Assembly: GCA_001584565.1 (NCBI GenBank)
Contig: LSFY01000001.1
Span: 420,001 to 484,000, forward strand
Source: Alkalithermobacter thermoalcaliphilus JW-YL-7 = DSM 7308
GTDB taxonomy: Bacteria > Bacillota > Clostridia > Peptostreptococcales > Peptostreptococcaceae
Reading direction: 5' to 3'
Length of the DNA stretch: 64,000 nucleotides
The notes below the pieces were generated by a model. That model was not told the DNA's origin. It saw nothing but the letters and a program-made list of their open reading frames with translations, and made no database searches. Positions within the stretch are counted from its first letter, which is position 1. The number at the start of each line of letters is the position of its first letter. A program made the position numbers and the translations under genes. Shown here one piece after another: positions 27,057-34,896 of this stretch.

Positions 27057-27962
27057 GTGAGAAAACTAGATGAAATCATTAAAAAAGTTAAGGATTTACC
27101 TACCATGAAACTTGCAGTAGCTGCAGCTGAAGATATAGAAGTATTAGAGTCTGTATTTAGTGCTAGAAAACAAGGTATAGTTGAACCTATATTAGTAGGA
27201 GATTTAGAAAAAATAAATAAAATAGCAAATGATTTAGGTGAAAGTCTAGATGGCATTTGTATAATAGATGAAAAGGATTACTTTTTAGCTGCTCAAAAAT
27301 CTGTAATGTTAGTATCAAATGGCCAAGCAGATTTTGTGATGAAAGGTATACTAGATACATCTATATTGTTAAAGGCTGTATTAGATAAAGAATATGGTCT
27401 AAGAACAGACAGTTTACTTAGTCATTTAATGGTGTATGAAGTTCCTACTTATCATAAACTTCTTTTCTTAACAGATGGAGGAATGAATATAAGTCCTAAT
27501 CTAGAAGAAAAGGCAAAAATACTAAAAAATGCAGTAAAAGGAGCAAAAGCTTTAGGATTAGAAGAAGTTAAAGTTGCTTGTCTTGCTGCAAAGGAAAAAG
27601 TAAGTGAAAAGATGGTAGCAACAGTAGATGCAGCAGCTCTTGAAGAAAAAGGACAAAATGGAGAGTTTGGTCAAGGAGTTATAGTTGAAGGACCACTTGC
27701 ATTTGATTTAGCTGTTTCAAAAGAGGCAGCTCAAATTAAGAATTTTAAAAGTGAAGTTTCGGGAGACGTTGATATAATACTTGTTCCAAATATAGAAGTA
27801 GGAAATGGAGTTGGAAAGAGCCTAACATATATGGCAAATGCAAAGTCAGCAGGAATAATAATGGGAGCTAAAGCTCCAGTTGTGTTAGTATCTAGAGCTG
27901 ATGATGCTCAGTCAAAACTTTATTCTATAGCTTTAGGGGCATTAATTGCAAATTATAAATAA
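27057..27962 (+). CDS. ptb: Phosphate butyryltransferase-type acyltransferase
   Basis: Phosphotransacylase family enzyme (acyl-CoA + Pi to acyl-phosphate + CoA). The 301-residue length and the N-terminus match Ptb rather than Pta: MKLAVAAAEDIEVLE, ADFVMKGILDTSILLKAVL, LLFLTDGGMNISP, and the C-terminal VPNIEVGNGVGKSL and GAKAPVVLVSRAD. It is followed after 12 bases by iorA-iorB, so the acyl group may come from oxidative decarboxylation of aromatic or branched 2-oxo acids rather than butyryl-CoA. No acyl kinase gene is adjacent. GTG 27057 follows AGAGAGGTGG at the right distance; the GTG at 27048 lies inside it. Confidence 0.88.
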   Translation: MRKLDEIIKKVKDLPTMKLAVAAAEDIEVLESVFSARKQGIVEPILVGDLEKINKIANDLGESLDGICIIDEKDYFLAAQKSVMLVSNGQADFVMKGILDTSILLKAVLDKEYGLRTDSLLSHLMVYEVPTYHKLLFLTDGGMNISPNLEEKAKILKNAVKGAKALGLEEVKVACLAAKEKVSEKMVATVDAAALEEKGQNGEFGQGVIVEGPLAFDLAVSKEAAQIKNFKSEVSGDVDIILVPNIEVGNGVGKSLTYMANAKSAGIIMGAKAPVVLVSRADDAQSKLYSIALGALIANYK

Positions 27963-27974
27963 GGGGGAAATAGT

Positions 27975-29753
27975 ATGAAAAAGCTAATGACAGGTAATGA
28001 AGCTATTGCTAGAGGTTTTTATGAAGCTGGTGGAACTGTAGCATCAGCATACCCAGGAACACCTTCAACAGAGATACTAGAGAATATGGCTCAATACAAA
28101 GATAGTGTTTATTGTGAGTGGGCTCCAAATGAAAAGGTATCTTTAGAGGTGGCAATAGGTGCATCAATAGCAGGAGCTAGAGCACTTGCGGCAATGAAAC
28201 ATGTAGGAGTTAACGTAGCAGCAGATGCACTTATGACATATGGATATACGGGTGTAAATGGAGGGTTAGTTTTAGTTTCAGCTGATGACCCAGGAATGCA
28301 CTCATCACAGAATGAGCAGGATAATAGATATTATGCAAAATTTGCAAAAATAGCTATGCTAGAGCCAAGTGATAGCCAAGAAGCTAAAGATTTTGTGGCA
28401 GAAGCTTTAAAAATATCAGAAGAGTTTGACACTCCTGTTCTTTTAAGGGTAACAACTAGAATATGCCACTCAAAAGGAATGGTAGAGTTAAAAGAAAGAG
28501 AAAATGTACCTATAAAACCATATGTAAGGAATATAAGTAAATTTGTTGCAACTCCTGCCAATGGTAAAAAGCTTCATGTTGTTTTAGAGGACAAATTGAA
28601 AAAGTTAGAAGAATTCAGTAACAATACTCATCTAAATAGAATTGAGTGGGGAGATAAAAAAATAGGAATCATAGCTTCAGGAGTAGCTTATGAGTATGCT
28701 AAGGAAGTATTTGGAGATAATGCTTCTTACTTAAAATTAGGATTTACTCATCCGCTTCCGTTTAAAAAGATACAAGAATTTAGAAATCAAGTAGAAACTT
28801 TATATGTAATAGAAGAGCTTGAACCTTATATAGAAGAACAAATAAAAGCTTACGGTATAGACTGTATAGGAAAAGAAAAAATAACAAGAATAGGAGAATT
28901 AAATCCAGATATAATAGCTAAATCTCTTTTAGGAAAAGAAACTACTATGATAAGAAATCTAGATAAACTTCAAGAAGACATTATATCAAGACCACCTACA
29001 CTATGTGCAGGATGTCCACACAGAGGATTTTTCCACGTTTTATCTAAAAAGAAAAATGTAATGATAACAGGGGATATAGGATGTTATACATTAGGATCTT
29101 CAGAACCTCTTAATGCTATGGATACTTGTATTTGTATGGGGGCATCTATAAGTGCAGGACATGGAGCTCAAAAGGCGTTTGAGGTTAATGGTGTAAATAA
29201 GAAAGTAGTAGGAGTGATAGGAGATTCTACATTCTTCCATTCTGGAATAACAAGCTTAATAGATATTGTTTATAATAAAGGCAATGCTGTTACAGTAATT
29301 CTTGACAATAGAATAACTGGAATGACAGGACATCAAGAAAATCCAGGAACAGGATATACTTTGATGGGAGAAAAAACAGTAGCAATAGATATACCTAAGC
29401 TTTGCGAAGCTATAGGAGTAAAAAATGTTATGGTAGTAAACCCACTTGATATTAAACAAACCCAAGAGGCTTTAGATAAAGCATTAGAGGCTACTGAACC
29501 TACAGTAATTGTAACTAAATATCCTTGCGTTCTTAAGAAGTTTTCAGAAGAAGATGTTAGAGAATTTGGTTGCAAACCTTCACTATATAAAGTAGTGCAA
29601 GATAAGTGCAAAGTGTGTAAGTTATGTTTAAAAACAGGTTGTCCTGCTTTATCTTATACTGATACAGTAAAAATAAATAAAGATATGTGTGTTGGATGTT
29701 CTGTTTGTGCTCAAGTATGTCCGTTTGATGCGATAGAAAGGGTAGGTGAATAA
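27975..29753 (+). CDS. iorA: Indolepyruvate:ferredoxin oxidoreductase alpha subunit
   Basis: 592-residue thiamine-diphosphate subunit that oxidatively decarboxylates aryl pyruvates from Trp, Phe and Tyr to aryl-acetyl-CoA, reducing ferredoxin. Order: an N-terminal pyrimidine-binding domain (EAIARGFYEAGGTVASAYPG), a central domain, a ThDP-binding domain with PTLCAGCPHRGFF and GDIGCYTLGSSEPL (residues about 340-380), and a C-terminal ferredoxin region with two cluster motifs, CKVCKLCLKTGCP and CVGCSVCAQVCP. ATG with AAGGGGGAA. The cofactor links it to the thiamine operon in this window. Confidence 0.96.
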   Translation: MKKLMTGNEAIARGFYEAGGTVASAYPGTPSTEILENMAQYKDSVYCEWAPNEKVSLEVAIGASIAGARALAAMKHVGVNVAADALMTYGYTGVNGGLVLVSADDPGMHSSQNEQDNRYYAKFAKIAMLEPSDSQEAKDFVAEALKISEEFDTPVLLRVTTRICHSKGMVELKERENVPIKPYVRNISKFVATPANGKKLHVVLEDKLKKLEEFSNNTHLNRIEWGDKKIGIIASGVAYEYAKEVFGDNASYLKLGFTHPLPFKKIQEFRNQVETLYVIEELEPYIEEQIKAYGIDCIGKEKITRIGELNPDIIAKSLLGKETTMIRNLDKLQEDIISRPPTLCAGCPHRGFFHVLSKKKNVMITGDIGCYTLGSSEPLNAMDTCICMGASISAGHGAQKAFEVNGVNKKVVGVIGDSTFFHSGITSLIDIVYNKGNAVTVILDNRITGMTGHQENPGTGYTLMGEKTVAIDIPKLCEAIGVKNVMVVNPLDIKQTQEALDKALEATEPTVIVTKYPCVLKKFSEEDVREFGCKPSLYKVVQDKCKVCKLCLKTGCPALSYTDTVKINKDMCVGCSVCAQVCPFDAIERVGE

Positions 29754-29754
29754 T

Positions 29755-30330
29755 ATGAAAGATATAAAAAATGTTTTATTAGTAGGAGTTGGAGGCCAAG
29801 GAATAATATTAGCATCAAAAATACTTACAACAGGATTAATAGATGCAGGATATGATGTTAAAATGTCAGAAGTTCATGGAATGGCACAAAGGGGCGGAAG
29901 TGTAACAACTCAGGTAAGATACGGTCAAAAAGTACATTCACCTATAATAGGAAAAGGTCAAGCAGATGTTATAGTTGCATTTGAAAAAATAGAAGCTTTA
30001 AGATGGATAGATTATCTAAAACCTGATGGAAAAATAGTTATAAATGATTACGAAATACCTTCTGCAACAGTAATAGCAGGAAAAGAAAGATATCCTGAAG
30101 GAGTAATAGAAAAGATAAAATCTTTATGTGAAGATGTTACAGTAATAAAAGCTGCAGATGAAGCTACAAAACTTGGAAACATAAAAGCTCAGAACATAGT
30201 TATGCTAGGTGGACTTATAAAAGCATTAGGTATAGAAAATGTTGATTGGCAAAAGGCAGTTAGAGAAAATGTAAAAGAAAAATTTGTAGATTTAAATATA
30301 AAAGCTATAGAAACAGGAATGCAGATATAA
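29755..30330 (+). CDS. iorB: Indolepyruvate:ferredoxin oxidoreductase beta subunit
   Basis: 191-residue gamma-type subunit of the 2-oxoacid oxidoreductase family, partner of iorA. Recognised by LLVGVGGQGIILASKIL at the N-terminus, EVHGMAQRGGSVTTQVRYG and a C-terminal NIVMLGGLIKALG. The ATG at 29755 is one base after the iorA stop; its ribosome binding site AGGTGA lies within the end of iorA, so translation is probably coupled. An earlier GTG at 29746 is in frame but inside iorA and not needed. Confidence 0.95.
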   Translation: MKDIKNVLLVGVGGQGIILASKILTTGLIDAGYDVKMSEVHGMAQRGGSVTTQVRYGQKVHSPIIGKGQADVIVAFEKIEALRWIDYLKPDGKIVINDYEIPSATVIAGKERYPEGVIEKIKSLCEDVTVIKAADEATKLGNIKAQNIVMLGGLIKALGIENVDWQKAVRENVKEKFVDLNIKAIETGMQI

Positions 30331-30338
30331 TTTAAAAA

Positions 30339-30393
30339 AACAAGATAGCTATAAAAAAGGTAGATACTTGTGCCAAATAGCTATCTTGTTTTT
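30339..30393 (+). terminator. Terminator of ptb-iorAB
   Basis: Perfect 14-bp arms AACAAGATAGCTAT (30339-30352) and ATAGCTATCTTGTT (30377-30390) with a 24-base loop and trailing T run. Confidence 0.9.
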
Positions 30394-30510
30394 ATATAAA
30401 ATTATGAACATTAAAACTAAAAACAGTAAAAAAGTTAGGCAAATTATATGTACAAAAATATTCTAAAGAAATATAATATTCAAAATATACTATAGAAAGA
30501 ATTTTATAAA

Positions 30511-30521
30511 AGTGGTACAAT
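30511..30521 (+). promoter_or_regulatory. Possible extended -10 promoter of fhs
   Basis: TGGTACAAT (TACAAT at 30516-30521) in the 237-base gap between iorB and fhs. No good -35 at 16-18 bases, so only the extended -10 supports it. The rest of the gap after the terminator is A/T-rich and holds nothing else recognisable. Confidence 0.35.
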
Positions 30522-30567
30522 GAATATAGGTTTGAATATAAAATTCTAAATTAGAGGGGGCTAAAAA

Positions 30568-32244
30568 ATGAGTTTTAAGTCAGACATAGAAATAGCTCAA
30601 GAGGCTAAATTAAGGGATATAAGAGAAATAGCGAGTAAAATAGGATTAACAGAAGATGATATAGAACTTTATGGAAAATATAAGGCAAAAGTAGATTACA
30701 ATTTATTAAAGAAAAATAGTGGTAAAAATGCTAAATTGATATTAGTTACAGCTATAAACCCAACTCCAGCAGGAGAAGGAAAAACAACAACTACAATAGG
30801 TGTTGCTGATGCTTTATCAAGTCTTGGAAAAAATACATTAGTAGCATTAAGAGAACCTTCTTTAGGTCCTGTATTTGGAGTAAAAGGAGGGGCAACTGGA
30901 GGAGGATATGCACAAGTTGTTCCTATGGAAGATATAAATCTTCACTTTACAGGCGATTTTCACGCTATAAGTGCAGCTAATAACTTACTTGCCGCTATGA
31001 TAGATAATCATATATATCATGGGAATAGTTTAGATATAGATACAAGAAGAATTACTTGGAAAAGAGTAGTTGATATGAATGATAGGCAATTAAGGTACAT
31101 AGTTAATGGATTAAACGGAAAAGCAAATGGGGTTCCAAGAGAAGATGGGTTTGATATAACTGTTGCATCAGAAGTTATGGCAGTATTTTGTTTAGCAAAA
31201 GATATATCGGATTTAAAAGAAAGATTATCAAAAATAATAATAGGATATACAAGAAGTGGACAACCTGTAATAGCAGGACAACTAAATGCTCATAAAGCTA
31301 TGGCTGCACTTTTAAAAGATGCACTAAAACCTAATTTAGTTCAAACGCTAGAGGGAACTCCTGCATTTGTTCATGGAGGACCTTTTGCAAATATAGCTCA
31401 CGGTTGTAACTCAGTTATAGCTACAAAGATGGCTATGCATTTTGCAGATTATGTTGTAACAGAAGCTGGATTTGGTGCAGACTTAGGTGCAGAAAAATTC
31501 ATAGATATAAAATGTAGAATGTCTGACTTAAAACCAGATGCTGTAATAATAGTTGCTACGGTAAGAGCTTTAAAATACAACGGGGGAGTTGCTAAACAGG
31601 ATTTAAATACAGAAAACTTAGAAGCTTTAGAAAGAGGAATTCCAAATCTTCTAAAGCACGTAGAAAATATAACAAAGGTATTTAAGCTACCTGCAGTAGT
31701 AGCAATAAATAAATTCCCGTTTGATACAGATAGAGAAATTCAAATGATAAAAGAAAAATGCCAACAGTTAGGAGTTAATGTAGCATTATCTGAGGTTTGG
31801 GAAAAAGGATCAGAAGGTGGAAAAGAGCTTGCTAATGAAGTTTTAAGATTAATAGATGAAGGAGAAAATAACTTCAGCTATGCGTATGATCTTGACATAC
31901 CTATAAAAGATAAAATAAGAGCAATAGCACAGAAAGTATATGGAGCTGATGATGTTGAATTTACACCAGCAGCTACAAGAGAGATTGAAAACCTTGAAAA
32001 ATTAGGATTTGGAAAACTCCCTATTTGTATGGCAAAGACTCAATACTCATTATCTGATGACCAGACAAAACTTGGAAGACCTACAGGATTTAAAATCACA
32101 GTAAGACAAGTTAAAGTATCGGCAGGAGCAGGATTTATAGTAGCTCTTACAGGAGAAATTATGACAATGCCAGGACTACCTAAAGTTCCATCAGCTGAAA
32201 AAATAGATGTAGATGAAAATGGAGTTATAAGTGGATTGTTTTAA
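30568..32244 (+). CDS. fhs: Formate--tetrahydrofolate ligase
   Basis: ATP-dependent formyl-THF synthetase, 558 residues, normal for the family. The N-terminal Ser/Lys-rich start leads to the nucleotide loop [15 protein letters not shown] at residues 67-81, then [21 protein letters not shown] typical [12 protein letters not shown], and the C-terminal [12 protein letters not shown] and [14 protein letters not shown]. With FolD just downstream it feeds one-carbon units; formate could come from the pyruvate formate-lyase encoded at 53246. ATG with GAGGGGG. Confidence 0.97.
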   Translation: MSFKSDIEIAQEAKLRDIREIASKIGLTEDDIELYGKYKAKVDYNLLKKNSGKNAKLILVTAINPTPAGEGKTTTTIGVADALSSLGKNTLVALREPSLGPVFGVKGGATGGGYAQVVPMEDINLHFTGDFHAISAANNLLAAMIDNHIYHGNSLDIDTRRITWKRVVDMNDRQLRYIVNGLNGKANGVPREDGFDITVASEVMAVFCLAKDISDLKERLSKIIIGYTRSGQPVIAGQLNAHKAMAALLKDALKPNLVQTLEGTPAFVHGGPFANIAHGCNSVIATKMAMHFADYVVTEAGFGADLGAEKFIDIKCRMSDLKPDAVIIVATVRALKYNGGVAKQDLNTENLEALERGIPNLLKHVENITKVFKLPAVVAINKFPFDTDREIQMIKEKCQQLGVNVALSEVWEKGSEGGKELANEVLRLIDEGENNFSYAYDLDIPIKDKIRAIAQKVYGADDVEFTPAATREIENLEKLGFGKLPICMAKTQYSLSDDQTKLGRPTGFKITVRQVKVSAGAGFIVALTGEIMTMPGLPKVPSAEKIDVDENGVISGLF

Positions 32245-32259
32245 TTAAATATAGCTAAA

Positions 32260-32288
32260 AACCAGCTACAAATATTTTGTAGCTGGTT
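32260..32288 (+). other. Strong hairpin without T tract between fhs and folD
   Basis: Perfect 13-bp arms AACCAGCTACAAA (32260-32272) and TTTGTAGCTGGTT (32276-32288) with a 3-base loop. The bases that follow (GTGTATAAGG) are not a T run and lead straight into the folD ribosome binding site, so this does not look like an ordinary terminator. It may stabilise or process the transcript or weakly attenuate it. Confidence 0.6.
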
Positions 32289-32306
32289 GTGTATAAGGAG
32301 GGAAAA

Positions 32307-33161
32307 ATGGAAGCTTTACTAGGAAAGCCGGTTGCAGATAAAATTACAACAGATCTTATAAAAGATGTTAATGCTTTAAAGGAAAAAGGTATAACCCCTA
32401 AGTTAACTATAATTAGAGTAGGAAATAAAGAAGATGATATATCATATGAAAAAGCAGCTTTAAAAAGATGTAAAGATATTGGAATACATGTAGATGTAAA
32501 AGTTTTTGAAAAAGATATTACTGAAGAAAAGTTCATAGAAAATATAAAAAATGTAAATGAAGACAAATTAACTCATGCAATTTTAGTACTAAGACCTCTT
32601 CCCAAACACATAAATGAAGATAAAATAAAACATATAATATCACCTAATAAAGATGTAGATTGTTTTAATACAATAAATCTAGGAAAATTATTAGAAGGTG
32701 ATAAGTCTGGTTTTAGTCCTTGTACTCCTTTAGCAGTAATAGAATTATTAAAATACTATAATATCGATCTTGAGTCTAAAAATGTCGTGGTATTGGGAAG
32801 ATCCAATGTAGTTGGTAAACCTTTATCTATATTACTACTTAACGAAAATGCAACTGTTACAATATGTCATTCTAAAACTAAAAATTTATCTGGTATAACT
32901 AAAACGGCAGATATATTAGTATGTGCCGTAGGAAAAGCAAAAATGATTAATAAAGATTTTATAAAAAATGGAGCAATAGTTATTGATGTAGGTATAAATG
33001 TAGACGAAAAAGGTAAACTCTGCGGAGATGTTGACTACGACAGCTGTATAGAAAAAGCTTGTATGATAACTCCTGTTCCAAGAGGAGTAGGATCTGTTAC
33101 AACTAGTATATTAGCTAAGAATATAATAAAAGCAACTAAAATTAATGAGAATATAATTTAA
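32307..33161 (+). CDS. folD: Methylenetetrahydrofolate dehydrogenase/cyclohydrolase FolD
   Basis: Bifunctional NAD(P)-dependent enzyme interconverting 5,10-methylene-THF and 10-formyl-THF. With ATG 32307 (behind AAGGAGGG) the protein has 284 residues, the usual length. Motifs: YEKAALKRC (catalytic Lys/Tyr region; here S-Y-E-K), VLRPLPKHI in place of the more common LQLPLP, DVDCFN, VVLGRSNVVGKPLS and TPVPRGVGSVTTSIL. The substitution of R for Q in the LRPLP stretch is seen in several clostridial FolDs as far as I recall. Works with the upstream fhs. Confidence 0.93.
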   Translation: MEALLGKPVADKITTDLIKDVNALKEKGITPKLTIIRVGNKEDDISYEKAALKRCKDIGIHVDVKVFEKDITEEKFIENIKNVNEDKLTHAILVLRPLPKHINEDKIKHIISPNKDVDCFNTINLGKLLEGDKSGFSPCTPLAVIELLKYYNIDLESKNVVVLGRSNVVGKPLSILLLNENATVTICHSKTKNLSGITKTADILVCAVGKAKMINKDFIKNGAIVIDVGINVDEKGKLCGDVDYDSCIEKACMITPVPRGVGSVTTSILAKNIIKATKINENII

Positions 33162-33166
33162 ACATA

Positions 33167-33205
33167 TTGACATGTATAATAAAGTATGATATTATTATAC
33201 ATGTC
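33167..33205 (+). promoter_or_regulatory. Consensus promoter of the tRNA genes, embedded in an inverted repeat
   Basis: TTGACA (33167-33172), 17 bases, TATTAT (33190-33195). A perfect 12-bp inverted repeat, GACATGTATAAT (33169-33180) and ATTATACATGTC (33194-33205), spans it with a 13-base spacer, so most of the -35 and part of the -10 lie in its arms. Transcription should start just before the tRNA-Gly gene. Confidence 0.7.
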
Positions 33206-33215
33206 AAAAAAATGT

Positions 33216-33289
33216 GCGGGTGTAGCTCAGTGGTAGAGTTCCGGCCTTCCAAGCCGGCTGCGAGGGTTCGATCCCCTTCACCCGCTCCA
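33216..33289 (+). tRNA. tRNA-Gly (anticodon TCC)
   Basis: 74 bases including an encoded CCA. Acceptor GCGGGTG pairs with CACCCGC; D loop AGCTCAGTGGTAGAG; anticodon loop CTTCCAA between CCGGC and GCCGG; T arm GGTTCGATCC. Discriminator T. Confidence 0.97.
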
Positions 33290-33298
33290 TTTTTCCGT

Positions 33299-33389
33299 GG
33301 AGAAGTACTCAAGTGGCTGAAGAGGCTCCCCTGCTAAGGGAGTAGGTCTCGAAAGGGGCGCGAGGGTTCAAATCCCTCCTTCTCCGCCA
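33299..33389 (+). tRNA. tRNA-Ser (anticodon GCT)
   Basis: 91 bases including CCA, with the long variable arm of class II tRNAs. Acceptor GGAGAAG pairs with CTTCTCC; anticodon loop CTGCTAA between CTCCC and GGGAG; T arm GGTTCAAATCC. Nine bases after tRNA-Gly, presumably one transcript. Confidence 0.97.
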
Positions 33390-33392
33390 ATT

Positions 33393-33423
33393 AAAAAAGG
33401 TAGCTTTAAAGCTACCTTTTTTT
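33393..33423. terminator. Terminator after the tRNAs, usable from both sides
   Basis: Palindrome AAAAGGTAGCTTT/AAAGCTACCTTTT with A and T runs on its flanks, three bases after tRNA-Ser and just beyond the 3' end of the minus-strand exonuclease gene. Confidence 0.9.
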
Positions 33424-33446
33424 CATATATTGAAAATTATTCGTTT

Positions 33447-34367
33447 TTACATAAAGTTATTATGACTTTCATAGTTAATTATAGCTTTACCTAAAGATTT
33501 AATATTTTCATAAACAAAAGACTTTTCAACTTTTATAGGTATATTATCTTTTCCTTCAAAGAACAGTACAGTATTGCTATTTATATCTTTTCCTTTCTTT
33601 AAATTTAAACTAATAATTAATTTGTTTTCAGATCCATTTATACTATAACAGTCCTTATATATTTCTAAGTTAATAGGTAATTTATTTTCTAAGCTATATT
33701 CAATATATAAAATATTTCTTAAAACCTTAAAAGAGTCTAGTTTTAATTTAAATTTATTATCAAATATATTAACCTCAATAAAATCTTGTTTTGAGGAAAT
33801 AATATCTTTTATCTTAAAAAGTTTTGCTAAATAGTATATATCTTCATAATTGTGCAGGAGTATTTTTTCTTTAAGATTTATATTTTTAGTTTTAACAAAC
33901 TCTTTATAAAGATTTACACTTTCTTTTCCTGAAATAGTATCTTTTCGATTTATACCTAATAATTTTTCAACGGTTTTAAGTTTGCAATCAGCAAGATTAA
34001 GTTTTTTTTGATGAGGCTTTATAAGTTTTAATATGTCTATATTATCTTTTTTATCGATAAAAAAATCTAGATCATTATAAGAAAACCTATTATTTAAAAA
34101 TGGAATATCAAAGCTAATACCATTAAAAGTTATATGTTTATCGAAAGTCTTAAAAACCTCTTTAAAATAAAACAAAATTTCTTTTTCAAAAGTTGGATCA
34201 TGAGCAAAGAATTGTTGAATTATAGTTTTATTATTTTTGACATATAAAAGACCTATAAGGATAACGCAATTATACTTAGAGCTAAGACCTGTAGTTTCTA
34301 TATCAAATACGCAAAAACTTTCTGGAATAGGAAGGAGTTCATCTATTGTATGCGTAATAATTTCCAT
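33447..34367 (-). CDS. RNase H-like (DEDD-type) 3'-5' exonuclease, YprB-like
   Basis: 306-residue protein with an exonuclease fold: motif I FDIETTGL (residues 20-27), motif II FNGISFDIPFLNNRF, and motif III with HNYEDIYYL, giving the DEDD metal ligands. It matches the YprB-type ribonuclease H-like family, found in Firmicutes usually beside a DEAD/DEAH helicase; here a UvrD-like helicase gene lies divergently nearby. The C-terminal 110 residues are not recognised. ATG with AAGGAGG. It likely acts on DNA or RNA ends, unproven. Confidence 0.8.
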   Translation of the reverse strand: MEIITHTIDELLPIPESFCVFDIETTGLSSKYNCVILIGLLYVKNNKTIIQQFFAHDPTFEKEILFYFKEVFKTFDKHITFNGISFDIPFLNNRFSYNDLDFFIDKKDNIDILKLIKPHQKKLNLADCKLKTVEKLLGINRKDTISGKESVNLYKEFVKTKNINLKEKILLHNYEDIYYLAKLFKIKDIISSKQDFIEVNIFDNKFKLKLDSFKVLRNILYIEYSLENKLPINLEIYKDCYSINGSENKLIISLNLKKGKDINSNTVLFFEGKDNIPIKVEKSFVYENIKSLGKAIINYESHNNFM

Positions 34368-34457
34368 AGCAGCCTCCTTAAAAATAAATAAATCTTATTT
34401 TATGTATTATAATATTAACATGACTTATTATATCACACTAAAAATGGAGTGAGACAA

Positions 34458-34865
34458 GTGTTTGTTATTTTGATAAAAACTTTAATATTTAAAGAAAACG
34501 AAGTTTTATTAATTAAAAGATCAAATAGTAATTTTGCATCTTACAAATGGGATCTACCTGGGGGTAAATTAGAATTTAAGGAAGATCCTATAGACTGTTT
34601 AAAAAGAGAAGTATTAGAGGAAACGGGAATAGATATAGAAATATTAGATATAGCTTCAGTAGATACTTCGTTTGAGATCGATAAAATACAATACATAAGC
34701 TTGATATATGAAGCTAAATATTTAAAAGGAGATATAACTTTAAGTTGTGAACATGAAGATTATATATGGATAAATCCAAAACAAGCATTAGATATGGATC
34801 TTGTATATTATACTAAAAATGCCTTAAAGTCTCATATAAAAAGAAAAGAAAGATTAATGATATAA
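34458..34865 (+). CDS. Nudix hydrolase
   Basis: About 135 residues with a complete Nudix box, GGKLEFKEDPIDCLKREVLE followed by ETG (G-X5-E-X7-R-E-x-x-E-E-x-G), at roughly residues 34-57. Substrates of such small enzymes are damaged or excess nucleotides; the exact one cannot be told. GTG 34458 follows TGGAGTGA; GTG 34449 is in frame but overlaps that site. It is 31 bases upstream of the helicase gene. Confidence 0.85.
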   Translation: MFVILIKTLIFKENEVLLIKRSNSNFASYKWDLPGGKLEFKEDPIDCLKREVLEETGIDIEILDIASVDTSFEIDKIQYISLIYEAKYLKGDITLSCEHEDYIWINPKQALDMDLVYYTKNALKSHIKRKERLMI

Positions 34866-34896
34866 ATTTGTGATATTATATTATAGGTGATTAAAA

